NCBI RefSeq assembly: GCF_000189635.1
Contig: NW_002476163.1
Span: 1 to 64,000 of the forward strand
Direction of reading: 5' to 3'
DNA length: 64,000 nt
Source of the DNA: Tetrahymena thermophila SB210
Taxonomy: Eukaryota; Ciliophora; Oligohymenophorea; Hymenostomatida; Tetrahymenidae
Part shown: piece after piece, positions 39,680 to 52,600 of the stretch
Position numbering within the stretch: the first letter of the stretch is position 1
Layout of the letters: the number at the start of each line of letters is the position of its first letter
Notes under the pieces: model-generated
The model's database searches: none
The model's input: the letters and a program-made list of their open reading frames with translations, nothing else
What the model was told of the DNA's origin: nothing
Program-made: the position numbers and the translations under genes

Positions 39680-42600
39680 ATGAGTTAATAACTTCATAAA
39701 TAGAATCAAGCAGTAGACTAAAATAGAAATAGTCAAAGAAATTAAGAAATTATTTAGAATTAGAATTACATTTAGCCGATTACAGAGTGGTAAGTTGAGT
39801 TTTATAATGTTGAAGATATGTGGAGAAAAAATAATGAAGTTAAATATAATAATTATTTCGATAATCAGTAAAATATAGCAAAAGAAGTTGAAGTGACATA
39901 AAAGATATTGGGTGATAGCAGTCGTATAGTAGAAAAATTTAATTTAGTTTATCCATAAGCATATCAAGTAGTTAGGTCAGTAAGATAGGCATAAACTTAA
40001 TCCTTAAACTAACTTAATTAATAATATCTTGATTCTTTTGAAAACAATAGGTTCAGTTTAGATCTAAATAATCTTAATGATAAAATACTATTTATTTTTA
40101 TTTCTCACTCTAGCCTAATTTAAAACAGAGAACAGAGAATTAAAATTGATTTGTAATAGGAGACTGAAGTTCTTAAATCATTAGCTCATTTTTATAAAAC
40201 AGGGAATATTATTTAAAAAAATTATCTTCATTTAATTAATTTAGACATTCATTAAATATCTTAAATACTCAAAGATGAATCTTCAATCTTATCTTACAAA
40301 AGTTTGTGTGATCAAAAAGCTGACTATAATACAATTTAATTTGAATTTGTTAATTAAATGAAAATAATAATGAAAAATTAGATTTCAAATCTTAGTGACC
40401 AAATAATTTAAAGACATGAAAGAATTCTCAACGATATTTAGTCAAGCTTATTAATTATAGAGAACATTGATTTGCAAGTAGTGTATTCAAATTGTGCAGC
40501 TGCTAAAGCTCTGGCTCTGTGCAAAATAAATTTTAACATTGATCAAATTGCAATTCTCTTAGAAGAGTTAGAAGAAACAAACAACAAATTTTGCAAAGAG
40601 ATACTAGAGTAAATCAGTTTATTCTAAAAAGATAAGAGAAATGTACTCTAATCGTAAAACACATCCCTAGTCCAAATTTTAGCTGAATAAATATTAGATA
40701 TAATCATTTTAGAAACTTAAAAATAAATTCAATTCTAATAAGCTTTAGATATGACTTAAAGTAAATCTATTTTAATTTAAAAATTAATTTCTATTTTACT
40801 AACTAAAAACTTTAAAAACCTACACTCTTCAATTCTAAAGATATTAGAAATTTAATTCTTATTTTCATTATAATTTATAATAATACAAATTTAATAAATA
40901 AAAATTCTAATAATAAAAATTTTTTTCTGTTTATTCAGGAAGACATTAAATAATTATCTAAAATTTTTGGATTTAATATTTATCAATAAAATTAATATTA
41001 TTATTTAATTATTTTATAAAATCTCATCTATTTAATAATATGCTATATTTGAACCAATTTACACAGTTCAAAATATTTTTATGGATTAATGTAATTAAAA
41101 AATATTCATATTAATCTAAATAATCACTTAAAGTAAATTTATTTTAATTTAGAATAGATTTTTTTACTAAATTTTTGGTTGAAAAACCCAAAATTTTTCA
41201 ATACTAAAGATATTGAAAATTTAATTCTTACTTTTATTAATTTTGATATTTGTATGAATTAAATAAATAATAATTTTATTAAATGAGAAATTATTTTTGA
41301 TTTTTCAAGACATAAAAGTATTATTATTTTTATAAATAATATGAATTTTATATAATTACTTTATAAAATTTTATCAATTTAATCATATAGCTTAGTTGAA
41401 ATAATTTTTTACAATCCAAATAATATACTTATTCTTATCTTATTTTTATGGATAAAAGTAATTAGAGAATATTTATATTAATTAAGTGAATGCTTCATAA
41501 TAAATTATACTTTTATCAAATAAATCGCCAATAAATTATATTTAAGTCTATTTTTACTTTTACTATTAAACTGTGATTTAAAAAAAATAAATATTTTTCA
41601 TTAGATAAAATATTGCAAAAAATTGTTTTAGTGCGTGATTTTATTTCATTTGATATTTGATACTCAAATTTTCTAAAATATTATTTTAATTAAAAGGTAA
41701 TATTGTCCTTGCTAACAATAGCATTTCGAGATAAATTCCAAGAGAATTGTAAGGTAAGGTAAATAATTTAACTAAATTAGATAGCTCTTGGATAGATCTT
41801 TTGCAATAATATTTACCTAACAATAGTGATGCTTAGAATACTAACCAACCTAATCAGGAAAATTAATTTTTACTGGCTTTGCTATAGTTATAAGAATAAT
41901 CTTTGCTTGATATAGTAAATAATCTGTATTCAGAACTATAATTTATTCCTAAATTAGTTTTGTAGCGTTTATATTAGGAATAAAATAACTAAAAGTAGAA
42001 TCCAATTTTTAACATCTTAGCATTTCCTAATCAATAAAATGAAATGATCTTTCAATGGTTTGGAAAGTAAGTTTGTCTAAGTAGGATTTTTAATAATTAC
42101 ATCATAAATTATATTAATTAGAGCTTAGCGATTGCCCATAATTCTAATAATTAACAACATTTTTAATAGTAGTAGTTGCAAACTTTAGAAAATTTATATT
42201 AATCTCTATTTTTACTATTGTTGCCTTATTTTTGTGAAAAGGAAATGAATGAATTACAAATTTCAACAGTTAGCTAATTTAAATTGTATTTTTTAAAATA
42301 TTTCAGACAACTTAATTATGGGCTTAGCTAAAAGCAACATTATATAGCTTAAATTTAAGAACAAGTAAAGAATAAAATATTGAATAATTTTATTTAGGAA
42401 CAAGAATTCATTGAAATAAAAGAAATAAACTATGATAATTTATAGTTTCAAAACAATATAGTAAGTGTAGAAAGAGATTTTTAAAATAAAATTCTAAGAT
42501 GGAGAGTACAATTATAGGACAGATATTAAATCATGTTTGGAAAAAATGATAAATTTATTGATTCAATGAGTTAATCAACACTACATTTTTTAAGAGACTC

Positions 42601-45263
42601 AAATACTGTAAAAATGGTAGAGGTTTCCATCGTATTAAATGATTAGATTTAATAGCAAAATTAATAAGAGTTTAAAGACTGCTGCCTAAAAGTTAATATC
42701 ATCTTTTAGTAATCTATTGATACTCTCTTTTTCCTTTCTTCTAACATTTAGAGCAGTTATTTATTCTACCTAACCCTCTTTGTATTGAGAAACTACCATA
42801 CTTAAGAAATTTCTATCATTAATAAAATAAATTAAAACTTGTTTAATTTAGACTTTGAGTAGTACAATTACAAATTACTAGAATTTATAAATTCTCTTGA
42901 ACAAGAAATTGTGAATTATAATTTAGAGTAAGAGTAACTAAGGATTTAATAATAATAATAAAAAGAATTGGAAGATAGATAATATTAATAAAGTTTACCT
43001 TAATAATCAGTTGAGAATAGAAACTAACTCTAATAAGATAACCAAACTTAGAAGATAGATAATACTTGGAATTAAAATAATTACTTACCTTAGATCGATT
43101 CAACGCTTTAAAGCTAATCAACTCATTTTTAAGCTCAATTTGATGGTCAAAATAACAACTATAACCAAAATGTGAATTTACAATTATAACAATAATAATT
43201 CTAAAATTAAAATCTCAATTATCAATAAAATTATTACAATAATTAAGGGTATTAGTAATCTTAAGATTTAAGAAATGAAAGAAATCCAGAAAACACCAAC
43301 TAATAAAATGTTTGTAAGCAATCCTAAACATAATATTAAAATATCAACCAAATTGAATATTAACAAAATAATTAACAATAATATATGAATCAATAATAAT
43401 AATAATAATAATAATTTTAAAATTAAAATCTAATTTATCAATAAAATTATTAAAATAATTAAGGATTTTAGTAATCTTAAGATTTAAGAGATGAAAGAAA
43501 TTCAGAAAACAGCAACTAATAAGATGTTTGTAAGCAATCCTAAACATAATATTAAAATATCAACCAAATTGAATATTAACAAAATAATTAACAATTATAT
43601 ATGAATCAATAATAATAATAATAATAATTTTAAAATTAAAATCTAATTTATCAATAAAATTATTAAAATAATTAAGGATTTTAGTAATCTTAAGATTTAA
43701 GAGATGAAAGAAATTCAGAAAATACCAACTAATAAAATGTTTGTATGCAATCCTAAACATAATATTAAAATATCAACCAAATTGAATATTAACAAAATAA
43801 ATAACAATAATATGTGAATCAGTAATAATAATAATAAATTTAACCTAAAATCTCTTAATAGAACTAATAAATTCGTTAACACGTAACTCATTTAGTTGCA
43901 GCTGGAGACTTTGCATATGGATTAGGAGCTTGCTAGGATTTCTAATTTTGTTAATAATAAATTTTTTATCAAGAAGGAAACAATTTATAAAGTAATTTTC
44001 TTTTCATTTAAAATTTTAAATTAATTAATTTATTATTAAAAGACAAATAAATTAGCAATAGAAATACATAGGCTTTATTAAATTAATAATTTTAATCTTA
44101 AAAATGTTAAAATTCTTAAAATAATTCCCTTAATAAATCATAATATGAACTTTAAGATTAAAGAAATCTTCAATAGTAGGGAAAACCATACTCAATCGAG
44201 AATAAAAACGAGTATTAAGAAAAGGAAATTAAAAAATAATAAGAAGATAATTTGAGTTTGTAGCTTTAAAATAATAGCTAATTATCATTTTAAAATTAAA
44301 TTGGTTAGAATTATAACCCATTTTAAGTGCAAAATTAAAATATGTAGAAAGAGTTTAAACAATCAGATGAATCAGACATAAAATCATAGCCTTCAAGTAA
44401 TTCAATTTTTTATTTGTATTTTAAACTTATTTTCATATTTTTTTAATTCAATAGATTACTCTAATATATCTTTGTAAGGAGACAATAACTAATAATAATC
44501 AAACATGTAATAAAATTAGAGCAATGGTATATAAAATTTTAACTAAGGTTAAAATTTCTAATTTGAAGAGAGAAAAAATGACTATAATTAAATTACACTT
44601 ATAACGAACAGCTAAAGCTAAGTGTGCAGCTAAACTTCTACGAAATAAGATTTTAAATAGGAAAACTTATCTTCATTATAATTATAAAATTAGCTCAATT
44701 AAAATTACAATTAATTAGATCCCTCCAAAATATCTTTGTAAGAAGGCATTAACTAATCATAGTCAAACATGCAGTAAAATCAAAGCAATTATATCTAATA
44801 TGCTAACTAAGCTTAAAATTTCTAATTTGAAGAGAAAAAAAATGACTAAAATTAAATTATACTTACTACGACGAACAGCTAAAGTTAATTGTGCAACTAA
44901 ACTGCTATCCAATAAGATTTTAAATAGGAAAAATTATCTTCAGGATTAATAAAAAACGAATTCAATTAAAATTAATAATTTGATTAAGCAAGCAATTAAA
45001 AAGAGGCTTTCAAAATTTAAAATGAAGAAAAAGCTATCAATTAAAATACTGAAAGTTGTATTAATCTTTAGTAAATGGGTACATAATAAAATAGTCAGCC
45101 TAATTTAGATGAATATGAAATTATTTAATCATATTAATCTAGTTAACTAAATAGTAATTTGGTAATGTAAGAATAGGATAATCTGGTTATAGTTGACTAA
45201 ATAGATTAAATAGATTAAATTAACATTTAATTTAAAGAAAGCATTTAATTTCACAAAAAATGA
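39680..45263 (+). CDS. Q-rich repeat protein, ~1,510-1,530 aa, with two internal tandem-repeat arrays
   Basis: Exon 1 (39680-40760) begins MSQQLHKQNQAVDQNRN and encodes a helical region. A GTAAAT donor at 40761 pairs in phase with an AAAAG acceptor at 41696. The next exon has no ATG of its own near its start, which supports one gene. Exon 2 (41697-44396) has a folded-looking helical part (SSWIDLLQQYLPNNSD; LALLQLQEQSLLDIVNNLY), then Gln/Asn-rich sequence. A second intron (44397-44454, GTAATT..ATAG) is clear; 43992-44042 may be a third, frame-neutral one. The last exon ends FKESIQFHKK then TGA. Summed exon lengths are divisible by three. Array 1 is three 71-72-residue units (43134-43850); array 2 is two 88-residue units (44460-44987). 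No known domain was seen. Polar Q/N-rich repeats suggest a structural or condensate-forming protein, but that is inference. A two-gene model (39680-41182 plus the rest) is less likely. Confidence 0.75.
40745..41500 (+). repeat. tandem duplication inside the 936 bp intron, duplicating the 5' splice site
   Basis: A ~360 bp segment starting at exon-1 bases 'gacttaaa' plus the GTAAAT donor (about 40745-41103) recurs in diverged form at about 41118-41480. Shared blocks include 'acttaaagtaaat(c/t)tattttaattta', 'tcaat(t/a)ctaaagatatt(a/g)aaaatttaattctta' and 'tttttatggat'. The duplication therefore spans an exon-intron border and leaves two candidate donors about 370 bp apart. Confidence 0.7.
43134..43850 (+). 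repeat. intragenic tandem repeat array 1: three units of 213-216 bp
   Basis: The block 'atatcaaccaaattgaatattaacaa' occurs at 43341, 43557 and 43770, giving periods of 216 and 213 bp (72 and 71 codons). Units encode a poly-Q stretch (the variable part), FQNQNL, YQQNYQNNQGFQQSQDLR, ERN-E and QNVCKQSQTQYQNINQIEYQ. Units 2 and 3 are nearly identical, while unit 1 is more diverged at its start. Frame is preserved in all units, and the length difference is one CAA/TAA-type codon in the poly-Q run. Confidence 0.92.
44460..44987 (+). repeat. intragenic tandem repeat array 2: two units of ~264 bp
   Basis: The block 'aatatctttgtaag' recurs 264 bp apart (44464 and 44728), an exact multiple of three (88 codons). 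Both units encode ISLQ, QSNMQQNQSN, QNFQFEE, KNDQNQI/KNDYNQI, TNSQSQ and QDFKQE-LSS. They are more diverged from each other than the units of array 1. Frame is conserved across both. Confidence 0.88.
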
Positions 45264-46621
45264 AAAAAAAAAATTTTGAATTTATAATTTATCATTCAAA
45301 ACTAAAAATATAAATTTAAGTTAAATTTAATCTATGAAATCCTTGAAAATCCTTTTAAAATAATAGATTTTATTTGCTGATATAGTTTTTAAATATTTTT
45401 TATAACCTGTAATTATTTTTTTAGTAGATTTTCTTTTAAGTAATAATTTTTTGATAAAGATTCAAGTTAATATTATTTTTTCAATTTTATGTACATATAT
45501 TTTTAAAAATAATTTTAATAGCAAGATTTAGACGTCTTTTTATGAATAATTTAGTCAGGTTATTTTTTAATAATATTTAAGAAAAAGCTCATTTTCAAAA
45601 AATTTATTTTATTTAAATTTTTAAAACATCTATAAAAATGATAATATAAATCAGTTTTACAATTTCATTTATTTTTGAAAATTAGTTGTAATTTTCTTAA
45701 TTTTAAAATTCAATATCTTTAAGAGCAACTTAAGAGAATGTATGAATAAGCTTAAAGGAGAGAGAATCCAGTTTTCAGGAAATTAAATTTAATATGATAT
45801 CTAAAATGATATTTAAATAACTATTAATATATTTTATTTATTGATAAAAAAGCTTTATCATAAAAATTAAAATTTTTTCAATGTCTCTTATCATAATTAT
45901 AAATCAAAAGTTTACTTTAAAGATATTTGAGAAAACCTAAGGTTTTACATTAATTTATTTGAATTTTAGAATTTTTAAAAATTTTGTTTATTATTTATAA
46001 AAATAATTAATCATTTTTTAATGTTAAAATAAAAGACATTTGAATCAAATAAAGAATTTTTTTCAAAAATAATAAAGTTTTAAAATAATTAAAATGTATT
46101 TTTATTTTAAAACTTTAATTAATGAATTAAAAATTTAATTAACTTTTTTAATTTAATTTTGAAAATTTGATAGAAAAAGATATTTGAAAAATCTTTAAAA
46201 TTTACATAACTTAAAGATAAAAATGAAAACCAAACAAAATGCTCTTAGTAAATGTATAATTTATAGCTTATTTCAGAAAAGCAATTCATCTTTTAATTTT
46301 CTTTGTTCTTCTTAAAAATTATTAAAATTTTTTATTGAGGCTTTATTTTTCTAAATTAATTTGAATTAACTTAAAAATAGAAGATTATAAGATATAATTA
46401 ATAGTATTTGAGGAGAGGCCTCTGGAGAATAGCTTTTGAGGAAATAATATTTGTTTATTCAAAATAATACTTAATTACTTAATTTAACTATAATTAGCTT
46501 TTTTTATCTAATGAGAGATAAATTAGTTTATTTAAAATCTTTAAATAATTTACATAAATGAAAAATGATCATTAAAAGGATACAAATAATTATAAAAATA
46601 TTTATACTTAATAAACTAATT
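45264..46621. other. intergenic between convergent 3' ends
   Basis: This AT-rich spacer lies between the Q-rich gene and TRANK1-like copy 2. Its one notable content is the tail-like fragment at 46272-46370 and a perfect AGAGGCCTCT palindrome near 46416. No gene was accepted. Confidence 0.6.
46272..46370 (-). pseudogene. duplicated remnant of the TRANK1-like copy 2 C-terminal tail
   Basis: The minus-strand segment matches the last ~100 bp of copy 2 (46622-46730). Both contain 'cttttctgaaat', an A-rich middle, and a 'gcctcaataaaaaa' / 'gcctccataaaaaa' block. In the remnant the corresponding peptide EKQSLNKKFQQFLRRTK resembles EKQKCLHKKSKQQIKYQ. It is followed by TGA and has no upstream helicase sequence. 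It looks like a small 3'-end duplication that lost function. Confidence 0.5.
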
Positions 46622-49600
46622 TCAGAAAAGTAAATCTTTTTATATTGCTTTTCTTAATTATTCTTTTTAGTATTTTATTTACTATTTAGATTTTTTATGG
46701 AGGCATTTTTACTTTTCAAAAGTAAATTGATTTAATCTACTTTAGGATTAATTAATATAAGGCTTCATTTTTTATTTAGAGACACTTTTATCCAGTAAAA
46801 ATTATAATTCAGATTATAAATCATTCAAAAATTCTTAAAGATTATTTGAAGCAACTTTAAATTCGTCATAATTTGAATATTTTATTAACTTTGTTCTTAC
46901 TCTGTATTCAAGACTTTAATCAACAACTTATGAAATTTGTTTTTTATTTTCATAAATTTAGTTTAATTTTTAAGTTAAAATGGTAATTTCCTTCTAGCTT
47001 TTTATTTTCTTTAAATAAATTGCAGAAATTATTTAAATCTAAATTTAGTACAACTTTAAAATTGACTGAAATAAAGAAAAGTTAGTAATTAAAAGCTGTT
47101 TGAGTTTTTTCAAAATTAGTTCTTTATTATCCATATTTACTCTTGGTTCCAAGAAGTTTAAAATTTTTTTAAAATTTAGCTCAATTTCATTTATAAATTT
47201 TATTTTTGTTCTATTCTAAATAAGGAAATTTATGATTCTTTTTCTACTTTGATTTTTTTAATTAACTTTTTTGCTTAAGTTTTATTTTTCTTAATCAAAT
47301 TTTAGTTTGTTTGCTTCATGGTTTGCCTTTATAATTAAATAAATAAATCAATTTAATTTAAAAAAAAAAACTAAAATTACATCATTGTAAACAGTGATAT
47401 CTTCCCAATACCCAAATATTTCTTCAAAATAGTTTTAAGTAACTAACTCATATGCTAGGTCGTTGGCTTCTTCAGCAGATGTAGCATTCAGGAGATTCTT
47501 GTAATGCCAATTTTATTCTTTAAAAAAAATTAATTTTAAAATTTTATTTAGGAAAAAATTTTTACATAGTATTTTTAAAGTTTTTTGATCTAATTAAATT
47601 GATTGTATTAGTTGAATGAATTGATTTAAAGTCTATTTACTTAAATCATAAACATTAGCCAATATCATTAATATCCAAACAAAATAAATTTTCTAAAATG
47701 ATTAAGATTTATCTTTGTTTTTATCAATAAATTAGGCTATCAACTTAATGTCAAAATCATTGTCATATTCATTTAGATTTACAGATACTACATTAGGATT
47801 TTTTTACTTGAAATTTATAGCATTGTTAATATCTCTAATTAAAAGTTAATTTTTTTCTAAATCATAAAAATATCCCACATATTTCTAAGGAATAATCAGC
47901 TTTACTTTTTGGTTTGCTAAATTGTTAATTATTATGTTGTAAATTATATGCTCAGTATTTGTTTAACCTTTCATTTATTGTCTTTAATTATACATTCTTG
48001 ACAATCCATATTATAGTAACCACTTATCTTAGCAAATGATTTCCGAAATTTCTTACTCTGTAACAGAATTTTTTCCTTCAAATAATTTTATAAAGCTACT
48101 GTCTTATCTTAATTTAATAGTTTTTAGGTCTAAAATTATCTGATTTTTATCAAACTATTTGCTCTTAAAATTATTTATCAATAACAAAATCTAATCTAAT
48201 TTTTTATTTTCTTCCTCTTCTTGTTCATTTACATAAAAAGATGTATCTAAGTTCTAATCTTCTGTTTCATTTTCATCTGTAATAATAAATTTATCTAAAT
48301 CTTACTTTTTTTTATTTTGGATTTTATTTTTAGATTTTTGATCTGTTTAATCAAATTCAGTTAGAAGTTATAATTCTTTTGAAATCTAATCTAAATTTTA
48401 AAAAATAGCTGAAATTACTACTTCTAGAGGAGCAAGTACCTGTTCAAAATTTTAATCACAAAAGTACATTTGAGGTTCTTATTTTTTGTTTTTTTTGTAT
48501 TCTTAAAATATTTAGCTTATAAGATTATTTGAAAAATTCATAACAACATTTTGTTTTCCAAAGATTTAAAAAATCTAACTATCAGGAATTTCTCTTACCT
48601 AAAATACAGTAAGCATTGCTTTTGTCATATAAGTTAATCTTCTATCTTATACCAGTTCAGCATACTGCAAATCGTTTTAAAGTTTCTAAAGAATAAGTTG
48701 TATTCTGTTAAGCTATGAAATCAATAGCAAATCAAATGCTTCTACTCTATAAAAATATTTAATTGTCAAAAAAAATGCAGAGACTACATCAAATATTTAG
48801 ATTTCATTTAATTCTTCTTAATTTTTTAAAAGAATTTCAAGTTGTTGTAACAATTCCTGAGTAAAACTTTAATATTATTCTTCCTTATTTTAATAATTTT
48901 AAATTAATAATTAAAACTTTTAATTAAAGCTTAAACTTTAGATTATTTTTTATTGTTTTAAATTTATCTTTAATTTAAATTTATTGTCTATGATTTGATA
49001 TATGCATTATTATGTCTAAACAATAGCTAATTAAATATCTTCATCTGATTTTATTTATCCTTCTTAAATACTATTCTGCAAATAGCTTTTATCACTAGAA
49101 ACACATGCTAAATATTAATCGTATTTGCCATATAATAGATATAAATTTAGCATATCATACCTTTACATGAATTAAATAAATAATTCTCCAAATCCAAGCA
49201 ATACTGTTTGCTGTAAATATTCTAGAGTAAAATTTAATATTTTATTATCTAATTTTTAATCATTTAAAATTTTTTATACAACATTTAACATGCTTTGAAT
49301 TAGAAAAATCGATTATCTTTAATACTCCTTTTAATAAATAATAAAATAATTAAAATAAAATTTATTAAAAATTAAAAGCTTTTAGTTTATTTACTTGTTT
49401 CTTAGCTAGACTTTGATTATTTTCTTTGAGGTAATCTGAAAGGACAAGATTTGAAATGCTAGAATGTTAAAATTTTTCATAAATTTATTTTTAAATGATT
49501 GTTGGGATGTATTAATATTGCTTGAGAAAGACTACAAATATCCATATTTGGTCTTAGAACTAAAATTATTCCATTTTAAATATAAATTTTTTCATTATTT

Positions 49601-52600
49601 TATTATTCAAGCAGTAAAAATCCAGTTTTTATAACAGAAACTCAACTAAATTAAATTTGGATTTAAATTAATTTTAATCTAAATCTTAATTTAAACTTTC
49701 TTAGACTATTTTAATAAAACTGTTATCTGATAGCATAAAAACTTAAAGAATTTGGTAAATTTATTTTTTCACAGTTTAATTTATTTGCTAAAATAGCTCA
49801 TTTTCCTCTGATAGTATTTTTCCAAATGAAGAGTTAGAGACAAATGACTAGTTTAAAGATATTATGTATTGATCTTCTTATAACCTCTCTTCATTAATTT
49901 AAGTATTTATTATATTATTAATCTTCTCATCTTGCACTAAAGTAAATTAACTTATATCATCCAGGTTATTTATTTGTTTTGATTATTCAGACTCAGTATT
50001 TTCATTTTCAATATTAATATCAATATCTGAATCTTCAAATGAATGATTTGAACCCTAAAGCTCAGTTTCATTGATTTATTTTTCTAAAAAGGAGATGTCT
50101 TTATCTACTTCATTTAAAGTAACATCATCTAATTCGAAATCGAACAAGGTAAAAGAATCCTCCAAATTCTTTTGTGCAAGCAATTAGTTTATTTTTTCCT
50201 AAATTAAATAAGAAAATATTTTTAAATATCTTTCCTAAAAATTTAATTTCAATTTAAATTAATTTACCATTTTTAATTCATCAAACTTGTTCTAAAATAT
50301 TTATTTTAAGCAGTTTTCTGTATACAAGCTTTTCTGGTCATCAGTTATTTTATATTAAGGATTTCTCGATAAAAGTAGGATAATTTATTTCCAATTTTCT
50401 TGTAACTCTAAAATGTGTATAGCTTACTCTAAATGATTCAGTTTTTCATAAATTTCAGCTGCTTTGTGCAACTAGGAATTACTTAACAAATATGATTCTG
50501 CTGCTTAGTTATAAAGTTACAACTCTTCATATATTTTCCCTGCCATTTCATATTATTCGCTATTAAAATAGCACTGAGCTGCTTGGTTTTTTTAGTCAAT
50601 TTAATAAAATTGATCTCCAAGATTGCTTAAACTTTACTTTAAAGAATTTAATTTTTTGCAAAATTAAAATTTGAGATTATTTTTCGAGCTTTAATTTAAA
50701 GAAGCATATTATCCGTGATTCAACTTTAAAATTTAAAGCTCATTTTATGTATTTTGTATTTCCTTAGAACAATTTTATAGTTCAAGATGTAACTTAGCCT
50801 AAATAATTTAAAAAAAAAAATGTTTTATTTTAGAATTCTTATTAAAAAAAGAAGGTACTTGCTAAATTAATTTTTCCTTTCCTATTTTTTCAAAGCATTT
50901 TATTGCTTATTGATAATATTTATTTTTAAACATATTTATTCCTTACTAATACCAATCAACTTACTAGTTTAGATGCATTTAATTTTACAGATCTTTAATA
51001 ATTTTTTACTTCTCCTTATTTTATTCCTATTCTAAAATGGGTTTTTCCTAATTATTTGCTTTAAAATCTTATGGAGAAATTTAACAAACAAGATTTTTCT
51101 ACAGCCAATATTAAAGAATAGGTTTTCTTTTATACTCTTAATTATCAAAAATAATCAACCTTTTTTTTGGACGAGTAATAGCAGTATAAAGCTGCTTTAA
51201 TTCTGAACATAAAATGACATTATTTACTGGGTTAAACTCATTTATGCTTAAATTAATTTCATTTTCTTAATCAGATTTGTTTATTTATTTTATGTTGTCA
51301 TTGATAACAACTTATGGTCTGCAGTAATTCAATTATTAAAATGTACAGCTGCTGTCAGAAAAAAAGTCATACAATATGACATCTTCAAATTCTAGACCTT
51401 TAGCTTCTAATATAGTGAGGCATATGGCATGTTTTAAGATAGAGGGCAACTAATTATTTTAAACAAATAAGAAAAAATAATAACCATATTTTAATAAATT
51501 ACTCTTTATTTGCTTTCTTCATCCCTTACAATAATAGCTTAGTTAGAACCAAAATCTAAACTTTCAGATTATCCTTTTAAAATCTTAAAAAGAAAATTTT
51601 AATCAGCATCCACTAAAACTATAGGACTTATTCCTTCAATTTCTGAAGTCTCTTTTTGCATAACATCTAGAGTAGTTGGAAACAAATTGTATAATAAGTC
51701 AATAATACTATTTGAGAGCTATAATATTTTCTTCTGAGATCTAAAGTTTACCTTTTTTAAAAATATTGGCAGGTTTTTTATTTAATAAATTAATACAAAT
51801 TTACAGTCAAGTGATGGACTTAAATTTAAACTTATCCTTATTAAGAAGGTTAAATTTTTTCAAAAAGACTTTTAAGATCGTTGAACTTAAAACCAACTCC
51901 TCTTGCTATATTCTATGTAGAGTCTCCTGAAAAGAAAATGTTATACTCATTGATCTAAGTGAAAAGTTAAATAACACTAAATGGTAAGTCTTGAACCTCA
52001 TCAATAACTGTAAAGTGAATAGAAGGAATATTGCATCTTTTTTCTTATAATTCACTAAGAATATAGTTATTTAAATCAAGAATATCGTAACCACTTTAAT
52101 TTTGCTTCCATCTTTCATAGAGTTCAAACATAGTATAAATCGTTGTTTTCTGTTCTTAAGTCAGTAAATTAGTTGAATTCTACTTTAAGTATTCATCTCT
52201 TGGTACGTATCTATAATATTAAATTAAATTTAAATTAATATTTAAGTTTTTAAACGTTTAAATATGAAGCTTTTTTTATCATCTTTTATTTTTTGTGCAA
52301 TTATTTATTTAAGTTATTTCCTAAAATAAATTACCTTTATTTATATTTGTAACAATTTGCTGAGCCTTTAATTACAGAATATATTTCTGTCCATAAGCTA
52401 GAGCAAGATATCAAAGAAGAACTTTTGAATTTAATTGAAACAAACGGCCAGAAGTAGTTTGCAAAGTAATTATAATCTATTTCAAATTTTCTACTTTTTT
52501 AATCCTAGATAAAATCATTTTCTTAATTTTATTTGTGCATGTTGTTCTCTAAAAACTAATCTCTCATAAATGCATCATAATTAGATAATTTGTTGTTTTT

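Noticed and set aside
43344-43760. Two minus-strand frames opposite the Q-rich repeats
   Set aside because: They are near-identical to each other only because they lie antisense to array 1; the plus-strand frame explains the sequence.
46900-47120. Apparent frameshift near the 3' end of TRANK1-like copy 2
   Set aside because: Three frames are partly open, but one frame runs continuously from about 47220 to the TGA at 46622 with good helical composition, so no break is needed.
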